Assembly (NCBI GenBank): GCA_023935145.1
Contig: CM043699.1
Span: forward strand, 68,364,638-68,428,637
Direction of reading: 5' to 3'
From: Bretschneidera sinensis
Taxonomy: Eukaryota; Streptophyta; Magnoliopsida; Brassicales; Akaniaceae
DNA: 64,000 bases
The position numbers were made by a program, and so were the translations under genes. The notes beneath the pieces were generated by a model. It made no database searches and was not told the DNA's origin. It worked only from the letters and a program-made list of their open reading frames with translations. Position 1 is the first letter of the stretch, and each line of letters starts with the position of its first letter. Below, in pieces: positions 32,679 through 44,300 of the stretch.

Positions 32679-34158
32679 ATGCAGAGTCTAAGGATGACAC
32701 GTGGACGTGCTAGAGCTAGAGGTAAAATTCTAAATCAGAGGAGATGTGGTAGACCCCCAATATTTAGGAGAACTGAATCAGAGGAGGAAGTTGAGTTTGT
32801 GGTTCCTGCGAGGGAGCATATTGATAGTGTAGCTAGTACTAGTAGAGCTGGGAGAGAATCTGAGGTTAGGAAGGATGAATTGAGAGAAGCTCTTAATCGT
32901 GCTATAGAGAGGATGAATGCAGCTGAAGAAAGGGCTGATAATCTACAGAGAAGATTAGAGGAAAGGGGTAGAAGAGAACCTAATGTGGTGAAGGAAGAGG
33001 TTCGTGAAGGAGAAGATGTGTTTGCACATGAGATGCAAGGTGATTGTTTTGTGAGATTTCTTAAGTTTAAACCCCAGTCTTTTAGAGGATCTATAAATCC
33101 TGTAGAATTTGAGCAGTGGATCAGACATGTCAAAAAATATTTTGAGGTCTTACCAATGACATATAGACAGAAGGTTGCTTTTGCTTTATTTATGCTAGAG
33201 GATGAGGCTTTTCAATGGTGGGAGGATATTTTGCCCAAGGTAAGCACACAGGTAGAACAACCTTTAACTTGGAGTAAGTTTAAGGATGAGTTCTTTGCGA
33301 AGTATTTTCCAGATTACTTTCAGGCACAACAAGAGAGAGATTTTATTCATCTAAGGCAGGGTAATTTATCGGTGGCTGAATATGATAGTAGATTCATAGC
33401 CCTGTTAAGGTTTTTACTTGAATTAGTGAATACAGAGGAGAGAAAATGTAAGAGATTTTTAGACGGATTACACTATGACATTCAGACTAAACTCTCTTAT
33501 ATGGGCATAGGAAATTATGCTGTACTGGTGGATAAAGCATTACAGATTGAGAAGGATTTGATGGAGTTTAGAGGTAGGAGAGATTGGCTGAAGAGGTCTA
33601 GATTTGAGGGACATAGAGTTGGTAGTAGTATGGGTGTTCAGGGTGGGAGACCACCCTAGAGAGGGCTTTCCTTGTCACAAGGAATTGTAGTGCAGAGTTA
33701 GATGTAAGCAGGATCTATTAATTCTGTAGCTCAGAGTAATACCAGTGGGACCCCTAGATTTGGGAGACAAGCTATGGGAATTGAGAGTTATGGTAGAGAA
33801 AAAAGTATGCCACTAGGGGGAAGTGGTAACCTGATGTATGATCGAGAGGCAAGGGTTTGCTTTAGATATAATCAGACGGGGCATCTATCTCGAAATTGCC
33901 CTACACATATATGCTTTGTATATGGTGAATGAGGACATGTTGCTGCAGATTGTCTAGTGAGAAAATCGACTGATGTAGGCATTAGAAGTGTTGGAAGAAG
34001 ATTGGTGGAGAGAGGTGGTGGATCAGGGAATGTGCAGGGCAGAGGTCGAGGATCAGTAGCTGAGTGAGTACGTGGCAGCTAGTTTCAGTCCAGAGATAGC
34101 AGAGTCTATGCATTGACCCAACAGGATGCACAAGCCACTCCTGATGTTGTTATAGGTA
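32679..34158 (+). pseudogene. Chromovirus gag
   Basis: An open frame 32679-33659 encodes a basic N-terminus (MTRGRARARGK), a coiled-coil-like segment around ERMNAAEERADNLQRRLEER, and the Ty3 gag core (SFRGSINPVEFEQWIRHVKK, AFQWWEDI, FAKYFPDYFQAQQERDF). After a TAG at 33657 the sequence goes on with further stops through a CFRYNQTGHLSRNC zinc knuckle and a second, altered one (CFVYGE before GHVAADC), then towards protease. Copia B interrupts it at 34159. The protein would be the capsid precursor. Confidence 0.85.
34154..34158. repeat. Target site duplication GGTAT, left
   Basis: Matches 39698-39702 and marks the start of copia B. Confidence 0.95.
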
Positions 34159-34997
34159 TTGTTGGTATTTGTCCAAGGATTAAACGGGTTGATGAATGAA
34201 GCTTCAGCAGGTTCTGAGCCGCAACACAAGGAGTGTGCGTCGCAGCTTACCGCAAGGGAGAAGTTGGCCTCCACCAGGTGTGTGCTGTGGCCAGGCTGGT
34301 GTGCGCCATGGTACAAGGTGGCACACCTGGTACTTCTTGTTCATCCTCTTGTGATGGTGCGTGGGACTTGGTTAAAAATCACAGGATTACTTAGACTCTT
34401 AGAAAGCCATGGGTCTTAAGATCTACGGGTTGAGATTGATCTCAAAGATTGGATGAGGAAGTCATTGCTCCATATAAAGGGTCTTCTAACAACAAGTGAA
34501 GACAATCATCTCAACAAGAGAGGTGGATGACATGTGAGTGATGTAAATGACATATGAATGTGTGTGAAATAGAACACATGGTGTGTGAGAGTGCAAAGAC
34601 ACTAAACACAGGAGAGACTCATTCAAGAGAGGCTGGTTGTTTAGAGAGAGAGTAGTATAGATTGGGGATTCAAGGGCTTTGTAATTGGAATTTTCTTGGG
34701 GAAAATTCAAGGGAAACACTAGTCCTTATCACTTTCTTTTTCTCTTGTTTAATTCTTCAAGAACAAGATGGATTCTTGAAGAGGTGTTGCTGTAATTGTA
34801 AGAACTCCATTGATTTAGTGCAGAGAGCTCGAAGGAGCTCACGGGGACGTAGGCACATTGCCGAACCTCGACAACAATTGCTTGTATTCTTTCTTTGATT
34901 AGTTTGATTCCTGTTTTGTTTTGGTTTTATTACAAGTCATTCTAGACTTGGGTGTTTGGTAGATCACCACCTGGGCATCTTGAGGTGATTTCCAACA
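34159..34997 (+). repeat. 5' LTR of copia B
   Basis: 839 bp, TGTTGGTATTTGTCC to GATTTCCAACA. GC-rich array at about 34205-34330, TATA CATATAAAGG at 34471-34480. The array is about 100 bp shorter than in the 3' LTR. Confidence 0.95.
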
Positions 34998-34998
34998 G

Positions 34999-35010
34999 TG
35001 GTATCAGAGC
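34999..35010 (+). other. Primer binding site (tRNA-iMet) of copia B
   Basis: TGGTATCAGAGC one base after the LTR end. Confidence 0.9.
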
Positions 35011-35336
35011 TTTAGACAGCTGGTATCAGAGCAAGAACAGGGGTTATCGGAGCAAGACTCCAAGAATCAATGGTCAACTTCTTGGGTGATTCAAGAACGG
35101 AGTAGAGATCAATATCTTATCATGTTCTTGAGGTAATTCAAGAATGGAGTAAAGATCAATATCTGATCGTGTTCTTGAAGTGATTAAAGAATGGAGTAGA
35201 GATCAAGATCTGATCGTGTTCTTGAGGGTGATTCAAGAACGGTATTGAGATCAATCTTTGATCATGTTCTTGAGATTTAGAAGAAGTTGAAAAGCAATTA
35301 TAGGTGCTGCATAAATCTTGGGATTTTCTCTACAAG

Positions 35337-36244
35337 ATGGGTTCAAACTTCATTGTTGAGAAGTTTGATGGAAAGGGAGACTTTGACCTTTGGAAGCGCA
35401 ACAAAAGGTGGACTTAGCAATTGGAGAAGATGACACTTTTTCAGCAAGTATCATGGAGGTCTAGCGGAATGAGATGAAGAAGATGGCATACAACACCATC
35501 TTTCTGCACATGTCGGATAATGTCACAAAGGAGTGCGGAGACTCGGAAGATCCAGCTGTCATTTGGAAGAAACTAGATGAGTTGTTTCTTACCAAGACTC
35601 TCCTTAATAAGAGGTATCTTCGTAAACGAATCTTTGCTTTTAAAATGGATCCTGATAAAGAGTTGCAAGATAATCTTGATGCCAAGATGAGGAAAGCATC
35701 AAGTGGAGTAGGACTATTCATTAGAAGAAGGCCAACAACTCGGTATGGCAGCAACATACATGGCTACTACTGAGACAAACCACAAGGTAGAGGAGAAAGC
35801 CATGGGAGAGCGCACTCTAAACTGAGATTTGGAGGTAAGAGATGCTTCTACTGCCATAAGGAGGGTCATTTTAAGAAAGATTACAAGAAGATGATGAGGG
35901 ATGAGGGAGGAAGCTATACCAAGAATGGAGAGGCTTCGGTTGTGAAGGGAGAACAGCAAGATGATGATGTTCTTATTGTGTGCTCAAATGTGAGCAAGGA
36001 ACAAGTAGGCAGCGGGAAATGGATCTTGGATTTCGGGCGCACTTATCACAGGTGCCCTCACAGGGATTGGTTCAAGAATTTCAAGGAAACCAATGATGGA
36101 AAGGTTTTCCTAGGGAATGATACTTCTTACCAAGTGAGGGACATGGGAGACATCCAGTTGAGGATGTTTGATGGAATAACTAGGCTGCTGAGGAATGTGA
36201 GATATCTTTCGGAGTTGAGAAGAAATTTGATCTCATTAGGGTAG
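35337..36244 (+). pseudogene. copia B gag and protease
   Basis: ATG at 35337 (MGSNFIVEKFDGKGDFDLWK), then a deletion of about 22 bp against copia C breaks the frame. Gag resumes through FLHMSDNVTKECGDSEDP and ends near 35770. A zinc knuckle CFYCHKEGHFKKDY has lost its last cysteine. The protease reads WILDFGRTYHRCPHRDW, where the DSG/DTG active site is DFG, so it should be dead. The end (LRNVRYLSELRRNLISLG) leads into gag-pre-integrase. Confidence 0.8.
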
Positions 36245-36253
36245 CTAGATTCC

Positions 36254-36958
36254 ATGGGCTACACATACAAGGCAGAGGGAGGAAAGATAAAGGTAACCAA
36301 GGGATCTTTGATAGTTATCAAAGCAGCAATGAAGGATGGTCTCTATGAGATGATCGAAGACACGGAGATCAAGGATCAAGCAGTAAGCTTAATGGCTGAG
36401 ATGGATAAGGCAGCCTTTTGGCACAATCACTTGGGACACATGAGTGAAAAGGGCCTGCAAGTTCTCAGCAAGGATGGTCTACTTGATGGTGACGAAGTAG
36501 ATGAACTTGATTTCTGCGAATGTTGCATTCTTGGGAAGCAACATCGGGTTAGTTTCAATACCGGAGTGCACAAGTCTAAGGGTATTCTTGACTACATTCA
36601 TGCGAATCTTTGGGGGCCAGCAAGAACACCATCACAGGGAGGTAATCTTTACTTTCTGTCTTTAATTGATGATTATTCAAGAAAGGTTTTGGTTTATTTG
36701 CTTAAAAATAAATCAGATGCTTTGAATAAGTTAGTGGTGTGGAAAAAGCTGGAAGAAACTCAAACAGGCAAGGTAATTAAGGTGTTAAGTACTGATAATG
36801 GCTTAGAATTTTTTAATAAGGAACTTGATCAATTCTGTAAGTTAAATAGGATTCTAAGACATAGAACGGTTGTGAAAATGCCTCAGCAAAATGGAGTTAC
36901 TGAGAGGATGAATAAGACCCTTCTGGAAAAGGTTAGGTGCATGATTATAGGTTCTTGA
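36254..36958 (+). pseudogene. copia B gag-pre-integrase and integrase core
   Basis: In order: HNHLGHMSEKGLQVLSKDGL with CECCILGKQHR (HHCC finger), KSKGILDYIHANLWGPARTP, LYFLSLIDDYSRKVLVYLL with the first core Asp region, STDNGLEFF for the second, and QQNGVTERMNKTLLE for the glutamate region. Catalytic residues appear present. The frame ends at a TGA (36956-36958) just before LPKCF. Confidence 0.85.
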
Positions 36959-38680
36959 TTACCCAAATGTTTTCGGGGGGAAGCGGTGTCTACTGCTGTG
37001 TATTTGGTTAATAGATTGTCCTCTAGGGCTATGGACCTTAAGACTCTTGAGGAGATGTGGAGTGGTAAACCCCCTGAGTTGAACAACCTTAGGACTTTTG
37101 GATGTGCTGTGATTGCACATCAAAAGGATGATAAACTTAGCCCAAGGTCTAGAAAATGTGTGTTTCTAGGATATGGGGAATGGGCTAAGGGGTATAGGTT
37201 ATGGTCCTTAGAGCAAAAAGGATTTAAACTCATAATAAGTTGGGATATCATTTTTAATGAATTGTTATTTCCCTATTTGGAGAAAACTAACTCTGCAGGG
37301 GATAGTGACCAAACTAGCTCGGTATTTGTGGAGCATAGCATCAAGAAAAATTCAGTTCAGGTAGTGCAAGGAAGGCAAGAGGATTCGGACCAGGTAGAGC
37401 CCATTGATGAAGGCCAATCTCAGGACACTCAAGAGGAGGCTGAACTAGAAGGGGATGATGCAGTAAGTCAGAATGACTATCAGCTCATAAGGGACCAGGA
37501 AATAAGGTTTGTCAGACCACCTTTGGGATATGGTTTTGCTGCTGCAAATGCAGCAGCTCCTTGGACAGAAGAAGGGATAAGTGAACCAGAGACTTACATT
37601 GATGCCATGGGATGTAAGGATTCGTCAAGATGGAAGCTAGCTATAAAGGAAGAAATGGATTCTTTGAGGAAGAACAACTCTCGGGAATTGGTGCACATTC
37701 CAGGAAAACAGAGAGTTGAGGATTGTATGTGCACTTACAAGATCAAAGAAAGGAACCCTCTAGGGGATAAGTCCGAAACAAGGCTAGGCTGGTGGAGAAG
37801 GGGTTCACGCAAAGAGAAGGCATAGATTTCACATAAACTTTCTCACCTAGACACAAGGTAGAGGAAATGGTGAGTATCCTCATCTATGCGGATGATATAC
37901 TGTTGGTTGGGAACATCAGGGAGAGAATAGAAAGGTTGACATCTCAACTTAGTGAGGAGTTCGAGAGGAAAGATCTTGGCCTTGCACAAAAGATCCTTAG
38001 GATGAGAAGAATTCGGGAAAGGGAGAGAAATGGTTTGAAGGTTTCTCAGTCTTCTGACATAGAAAAGGTGTTGTACAAGTTTTCTATGGAAGATGGTAAA
38101 CCAGTGAAGATTCCCCTTGCTGGTCATTTCAAGTTCTCCAGCGAACAATGTTTTGGAATAGATGAGGAGAAGAAGGAAATGGAAATGGTCCCTTACTCTA
38201 GTGTGGTTGGATCAGTCATGTTCATGATAGTAAGCACTAGACCCGACATTTCTTAGGCAATTAGAGTTCTCAGTAGGTTTATGAGTAATCCCAGAAATGA
38301 GCTTTGGCTTGGGATGAAGTGGTTGCTGAGGTATTTGAAGGTTCAGTTGCAGCCGGTGGTAGCACTCTTAACAACCGGAAGCCATAAAGGAGGCTATGTG
38401 GTGCAAAGGGTTGATGGAAGAGTGAAAGGTCCTAAAAGAGCAGGTGGTGGTATCTTCGGATAGCCAAAGTGCATGGCACTTGTGTAGGAATCTGATGTTC
38501 TATGAGAGGACTAAGCATGTGGATGTTTGGTATCATTTCATTTGGGAAAATGCTACAAAAGGATGCATTCATGTGAACAAAGTCACAACGGAAGAAAATT
38601 TTGCAGATTTAGGTTCCAAAGTTCTACCTCTAAGTAAGTTCAATCATTGCCTTGGACTTCTTAGGATTGGAGTCGGTTGA
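36959..38680 (+). pseudogene. copia B integrase end, RT and RNase H, internally deleted
   Basis: Integrase C-terminal blocks (STAVYLVNRL, CVFLGYGEWAKGY) lead to an acidic linker and the RT start (WKLAIKEEMDSLRKNN). At about 37850 the sequence goes from a TFSP-like block (TFSPRHK) directly to ILIYADDILLVG, skipping most of the RT palm but keeping the YADD motif and the frame. Later RYLK... is joined to VVALLTT at about 38335-38370, removing the first part of RNase H. RNase H resumes in SDSQSAWHLCRNLMFYERTK and ends KFNHCLGLL. Several stops and shifts follow. Both junctions are the same as in copia A. Confidence 0.82.
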
Positions 38681-38761
38681 TATGGTGACTCAAGTTGAGT
38701 TTGGATCTTGAGTTCTCTGCACTATGGGTTTAGGTTTAATCCCTTAGATAAAGGTAGAGAT

Positions 38762-39697
38762 TGTTGGTATTTGTCCAAGGATTAAACGGGTTGAAGAATG
38801 AAGCTTCAGCAGGTTTTGAGCCGCAGCACAAGGATTTTGCGCCGCAACTTACAGCAATGGAGAAGTTGGTCTCCACCAAGTGTACGCCACGGCCAGGCTG
38901 GTGTGCACCATAGCCCAAGGTCGCACAGGGCTGTGCGCCACGACCAAACCCTTGTGCGCCATGGCACCCAATACTTGGGTGGTTTCTGGCCCTATGTGCA
39001 CCGCGGCGCCAAGCACACCTGGTACTTCTTGTTTAGCCTCTTGTGATGGTGCGTGGGACTTGGTTAAAATGTACAAGATTACTTAGACTCTTAGAAAGCC
39101 ATGGGTATTTGGGTCTTGAGATCTAAGGGTAGAGATCGATCTCAAAGATTGGATGAGGAAGTCATTGCTTTATATAAAGGGTCTTCTAACAACAAGTGAA
39201 GACAATCATCTCAACAAGAGAGGTGGATGACATGTGAGTAATGTAAATGACATGTGAATGTGTGTTAAATAGAACACATGGTGTGTGAGAGTGCAAAGAC
39301 ACTAAACACAGAAGAGACTCATTCAAGAGAGGCTGGTTGTTTAAAGAGAGAGTAGTATAGATTGGGGATTCAAGGACTTTGTAATTAGAATTTTCTTGGG
39401 GAAGATTCCAGGGAAACACTAGTCCTTATCACTTTCTTTTTCTCTTCTTTCGTTCTTCAAGAACAAGATGGATTCTTGAAGAGGTGTTGCTATAATTTTA
39501 AGAACTTCATTGATTTAGTGCAGAGAGCTCGGAGGAGCTCACAGGGACATAGACACATTGCCGAACCTCGACAACAATTGCTTGTGTTCTTTCTTTGATT
39601 GGTTTGATTCCTGTTTTGTTTCATTTTTATTACAAGTCATTCTAAACTTGGGTGTTTGGAAGATCACCACCTGAGCATCTTGAGGTGATTTCCAACA
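38762..39697 (+). repeat. 3' LTR of copia B
   Basis: 936 bp. GC-rich array 38811-39020 with repeated GTGCGCCAYGGC/CCACGGCC-like units; TATA TATATAAAGG at 39171-39180. It is preceded by the PPT AAAGGTAGAGAT (about 38750-38761). Confidence 0.95.
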
Positions 39698-39702
39698 GGT
39701 AT
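39698..39702. repeat. Target site duplication GGTAT, right
   Basis: Matches 34154-34158 and ends copia B. Confidence 0.95.
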
Positions 39703-40052
39703 AATATCTATCATTGGTAGGCCTACTAGATTATTGATTGATCCTGGTGTAACCCATTCTTTTGTATATAGTATTTATATGAAATCTATTGATGCTAGTG
39801 CTAGTCCTTTGATGCATGCGATTATTGTTGAGGTTCCTACTGGAGATAGGGTTATTATCAGGACAATCTATCGAGGTTGTGTGATTAATATTGCTAATAG
39901 AGAATTTGAAATTGATTTATTGCCTTTAGATATGACAAATTTTGATTTAATTTTGGGGATGAATTGGTTATCTGCATATCATGCTTGGGTAGATTGTTTT
40001 AGGGAAAATGTGGTGTTCAAGATACCCAGACAAGAAGAGTTTAATTTTCAGG
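39703..40052 (+). pseudogene. Chromovirus protease
   Basis: Ty3 retropepsin. The active site reads LLIDPGVTHSFV, where the family has D-S-G-A/S, so the serine is replaced by proline. LDMTNFDLILGMNWLSAY gives the ILGMDWL-type block with N for D. The sequence runs from copia B's right end to copia C's left end. It would have processed the polyprotein; the changed active site suggests it no longer can. Confidence 0.82.
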
Positions 40053-40097
40053 TGTTGGTGTTTGTCTAAGGTTTAAACATGGTTTGAAAGGGTTCTT

Positions 40098-41361
40098 TGT
40101 TGTGAGTTTTAAATTACTCGCAAGCGCACGAGTCGTTTGCAGTATAGCGTTGTGCAAGTGCGAGGTCGAATCCACAGGGAATTGCGTTGTGAAATTATAT
40201 TTTCATCTAAACTAACTCTATTTTAACCTAGTTCCGAATTGTGAATGATATTGCAAAATAAATTAAAAGCTAAATTAAATTGATTTAAAAACTAATAATT
40301 AAAAGGCACTAAGGTTTCCGAATCCACCCCACCGAAGTTAAGCATAGATGTTCTAAAAATATAGCCTATCAAAACATTCAATGAATCCAACTATAAGACA
40401 AAAAACAAAGAATATCCCAACTAAACCAAAAGCACCCGATGTATCCGCTCTTAACAAATCACAAAGGGAATCCAATTTAATTGAAAAGCATTCTATGTAT
40501 CCATCAGATGAAACACAAAGAAAATCCAACAGACAATTTAAACTCAATCAATTATAAGATTAACTCAAATAATTGACAGAACATTTATACTAAAAATTGT
40601 CAGATTTGTACAAGCAAATCTGAACTACTACGCCAAACAACGGCGGGGCTTCATCTTCAACCTTAGCTGAAGAGTCTAGCCACTCATAACTATAAAACTA
40701 TAATAACAAGTGCTAAACATTTAAACTAAAACAACTGAATATAAAGAAATAAATAAACAACTTTACATGGGAGAAATTCCACTCGCTGCCGGGCGGCGCT
40801 TCCCCTCGTGGTAGCAATGCCTTCGGGATCCACCAGAATGCTAGCGGACGTCCACCGGTAAACACCAAAGTGGCTTAGGAATTGTACATTGGATTATGAA
40901 GCCAAATGGTGTTTATATAGGGGGAGACCCGGAGTAAAACAGGTTGCAGAAACGATGTGGGATACAGGCCCGTGTGCGCTCGATCGCAGTGTGGTGCGAT
41001 CGATCGCAGGTACGATCGATCGCATGTCTTGTGCGCACGATCTCATGTGCGCTCGATCGCATGTCTGCTGCGATCGATCGCAAATGCACTGAACTTCAAT
41101 TATTTCGATGTGGGATGTTGATCATGCGCTCGTTCAAAGGCAGGTGCGCTCGAGCGCTGGTGCGCTCGTTCGCATATCTGTTGCGATCGAGCGCAATGTC
41201 TCCAGAAGCTTCAAATCAACCTGAAATGCTGCACTTTCTCCACAAAGCTGTAAAAACACACAAAACACAAGAAAAACGTAAAATAAAGTAAAATAATACT
41301 AACTAAGAGCATAACAAATATAAGTTAAGGGTATAAAATATGCAATATTTAAGACTCATCA
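40098..41361 (-). repeat. Solo LTR of an Athila-like element
   Basis: 1264 bp, TGTTGTGAGTTTTAAATTAC to AAGACTCATCA on plus (minus start TGATGAGTCTT), flanked by TTCTT at 40093-40097 and 41362-41366. A lone LTR with intact target duplication is the normal product of recombination between the two LTRs of one element. It holds one of the largest palindrome arrays (40972-41196) and a minus-strand TATA box CCTATATAAA (40921-40912). Confidence 0.92.
40912..41196 (-). promoter_or_regulatory. Solo LTR promoter: long palindrome array plus TATA
   Basis: About ten copies of the TGCG..TCGA..CGCA family, including the perfect palindrome TGCGATCGATCGCA at about 40995 and 41069, and variants with GTTC or GAGC centres. 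The minus-strand TATA box lies 55-60 bp downstream in the reading direction. Confidence 0.55.
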
Positions 41362-42176
41362 TTCTTCATAAGACTTTGGCGCCTCAGCACACAAAGTGTT
41401 TGCCTCAGTGCACAGTAAGCAAAAAGGAGTGCTGCATCAGGTCAGGCCGCGGCCTAGCCTTCCCAGGCCGTGGCGCCCAGAACATGAAGCAAGTGTTCCC
41501 TGGCTTGAGCCGCGGCCTGCCCTGTTCTGGGCCACGGCGCCAGGCACACTAAGACTAGTTTCTTCAGCCTTTTGAGAGGTGCGTTGATGCATGAACAAAA
41601 TGCATAGGATCACTAAGGATTGATGAAAGGCTATGAATAAATGGCCCTCAAGATCTAAGGGTGGAGATTGACTTCAAAGATTGGCTCAAGAAGTGGTGCA
41701 CTATATAAAGGGTCACCTAGCTTCAATCTCAGCACAATTGTGAGACAAGACATACAAGTGATCATTATACAAGAGAATTCAAGTGCAAATGTGAGAGTGC
41801 AAAGACACAAAGCACATGAGAGGCACTAGAATAGATCTCAAAAGAGAGGCTATTTGTAAAGAGAGAGTACCATAGATTGTGGGTAGAGGGCTTTGTAATA
41901 GTTCTTATCACTTTCTTTCTTCTCTTCTTTGGTTCTTCAAGAACTTGAGTTTATTGGAGAGGTGTTGCTGTATTATGTAAAGAACCATTGATTTAGTGCA
42001 GAGAGTTCAGAGGAACTCACGGGGACGTAGGCTATTACCGAACCTCGATAACAATTGCTGTGTCATTTCCTTTCTTTGATTTCTGTTTCTGTTTTCGATT
42101 CACCTTTATAAGTCATTCTAGACTTGGGTGTTTGGAAGATCACCACCTAGGCATCTCCAAGGTGATTTCCCAACAG

Positions 42177-42188
42177 TGGTATCAGAGC
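42177..42188 (+). other. Primer binding site (tRNA-iMet) of copia C
   Basis: TGGTATCAGAGC one base after the 5' LTR. Partial copies of TATCAGAGC recur at about 42209 and 42231, as in the leaders of copia A and B. Confidence 0.9.
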
Positions 42189-42428
42189 CGGAGGAGCTGT
42201 GGACAGCGGGTATCAGAGCTGGAACAGAAGGTATCAGAGCAAGACTCTAAGAATCAAAGATCAACTTCTTGGGTGATTCAAGAACGGAGTAAAGATCAAG
42301 ATTAGATCGTGTTCTTGAGGGTGATTCAAGAACGGTATTGAGATCCATCTTCGATCATGTTCTTGAGGTATAGAAGAAGTTGGAAAGCAATTGTGGGTGC
42401 TGTATAAATCTGGGATTTTCTCTGCAAG

Positions 42429-43330
42429 ATGGCTTCAAATTTCATTGTTGAGAAGTTTGATGGAAAGGGAGACTTTGCCCTTTGGAAGCGGAAGATCAAG
42501 GCAGTTCTTATGCAACAGAAGGTGGACTTGGCTATTGGAGAAGATGATGCTTTTCCAGCAAGTATCATGGAGGTCCAGCAGAATGAGATGAAGAAGATGG
42601 AGTACAGCACCATCCTTCTGCACATGTCGGATAATGTCACAAGAGAGTACGGAGACTCGAAAGATCCAGCTGTCATTTGGAAGAAACTAGATGAGTTGTT
42701 TCTTACCAAGACTCTCCCTAATAAGAGGTATCTTCGCAAATGAATCTTTGCTTTTAAAATGGATCATAATAAAGAGTTACAAAATAATCTTGATGCTAAG
42801 ATGAGGAGAACATCAAGTGGAGAAGAGTTGTTCGTTAAAGGAAGGCCATCAACTCGGTATGGAATTACTGGGATAGAGGTAGAGGAGAAATCCATGGGAG
42901 AGCGCACTCCAAACTGAGATTTGGAGGGAAGAGATGCTTCTACTACCATAAGAAGGGTCATTTCAAGAAAAATTGCAAGAAGATGATGAGGGAAGAATCC
43001 ATACCAAAAATGGAGAGACTTCAGTTGCCAAGGGAGAACAACAAGATGATGATGTTCTTGTTGTGTGCTCAAGTGTGAGCTGGGGGCAAGAAGGCAGTGG
43101 GAAATGGATCTTGGATACCGGGTGCACTCATCATATCTGTCCTCACAGGGATTGGTTCTAGAATTTCAAGGAAACCGATGATGGAAAGGTTTTCCGGGGG
43201 AATTATACTTCTTACCAAGTGAGGAGCATGGGAGACATCCAGCTGAGGATTTTTGATGGAATGACAAGACTGCTGAGGAACATGAGGTATCTTAAGGATT
43301 TGAAAAAGAATTTGATCTCATTGGGGTAGC
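42429..43330 (+). pseudogene. copia C gag and protease
   Basis: Gag starts MASNFIVEKFDGKGDFALWK with an intact N-terminal half to 42743 (TGA where the family has a sense codon). The rest shifts frame several times. A zinc-knuckle remnant is at about 42932-42975 and the protease motif ILDTGCTHHICPHRDW at about 43107-43160 (DTG intact). The gene ends in RYLKDLKKNLISL before gag-pre-integrase. Confidence 0.8.
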
Positions 43331-43338
43331 TGGATTCC

Positions 43339-44300
43339 ATGGGTTACACATACAAGGCAGAGGGAGGAAAGATCAAGGTAACCAAGGGATCTTTGATAGT
43401 GATCAAAGCAGCAATGAAGGATGGTCTCTATGAGATGATCGGAGACACGAAGATCAAGGGTCAAGCAGCAAGCTTGATGGTTGAGATGGATAAGGCAGCC
43501 CTTTGGCACACTCGCTTGGGACATATGAGCGAAAAGGGCCTACAAGTTCTCAGCAAGAATGGTCTACTTGGTGGTGACAAAGTAGAGAAATTGGATTTTT
43601 GCGAGTGTTGTGTTCTTGGGAAGCAACACCTGGTCAACTTCAACACCGGAGTGCACAAGTCTAAGGGAATTCTTAACTACATTCATTCGGCCCTTTGAGG
43701 ACCAGTAAGAACACCAACACAGGGAGGTAACTTTTACTTTCTATCTTTAATTGATTATTATTCAAGAAAGGTTTGAGTTTATTTGCTTAAAAATAAATCT
43801 GATGCTTTAAATAAATTTGTGGTGTGGAAAAAGTTTCTGGAGACTCAAATAAGTAGGGTAGTTAAGGCTTTACAAACCGATAATTGATAAGAATTTTGTA
43901 ATAAGAATTTTGATAAATTCTGTGAATTATATGGCATTCTAAGACATAGAACGGTTGTAAAAACACCTCAACAAAATGGAGTTGCTGAGAGGATGAATAG
44001 AACCCTTATGGAAAAGGTTAGGTGCATATTAATTGGGTCCGGTTTAACAAAATATTTTTGGGGGGAAGCTGTCTATACTGTTGCATACTTGGTAAATAGA
44101 TCACCCTCTAGAGCTTTAGAGCTCAAGACTCCCATGGAAATGTGGAGTGGGAAACCCCCTGAGTTGAGCAACCTTAGGACTTTTGGATGTGCTGCGTTTG
44201 CACATCAAAAGGATGATAAACTTAACCCGAGGTCTAGAAAATGTGTATTTCTAGGGTATGGTGATGGAGTTAAGGAGTATAGGTTGTGGTCCTTATAACT
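43339..44300 (+). pseudogene. copia C gag-pre-integrase and integrase
   Basis: HTRLGHMSEKGLQVLSKNGL with CECCVLGKQHLVNF gives the HHCC finger. A TGA follows IHSAL at 43696-43698. The core region 43700-43990 is broken by several stops but keeps the TDN and QQNGVAERMNRTL blocks. From 43993 the frame is open through YTVAYLVNRSPSRALELK and CVFLGYGDGVKEY to a TAA at 44296-44298. Confidence 0.82.

Larger units (their letters stand above)
34159..39697 (+). mobile_element. Ty1/copia element B, non-autonomous lineage
   Basis: Plus-strand element of about 5.5 kb with LTRs 34159-34997 and 38762-39697, PBS 34999-35010, damaged gag, protease, integrase, and an RT/RNase H with the same in-frame deletions as copia A. 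The GGTAT duplications are perfect. It lies between the gag and protease parts of the chromovirus. Confidence 0.9.
40053..42175 (+). repeat. 5' LTR of copia C (split by a solo LTR)
   Basis: TGTTGGTGTTTGTCTAAGG at the start, GGTGATTTCCCAACA at the end. Without the solo LTR it is about 854 bp. GC-rich array 41446-41548 (GGCCGCGGCC, GGCCGTGGCGCC, GCCACGGCGCC units); TATA CTATATAAAG at 41701-41710. Confidence 0.9.

Noticed and set aside
40972..41196. CRISPR-like repeat array
   Set aside because: Repeats are 14 bp, palindromic, with irregular short spacing, inside a plant LTR. There are no cas genes and the genome is eukaryotic.
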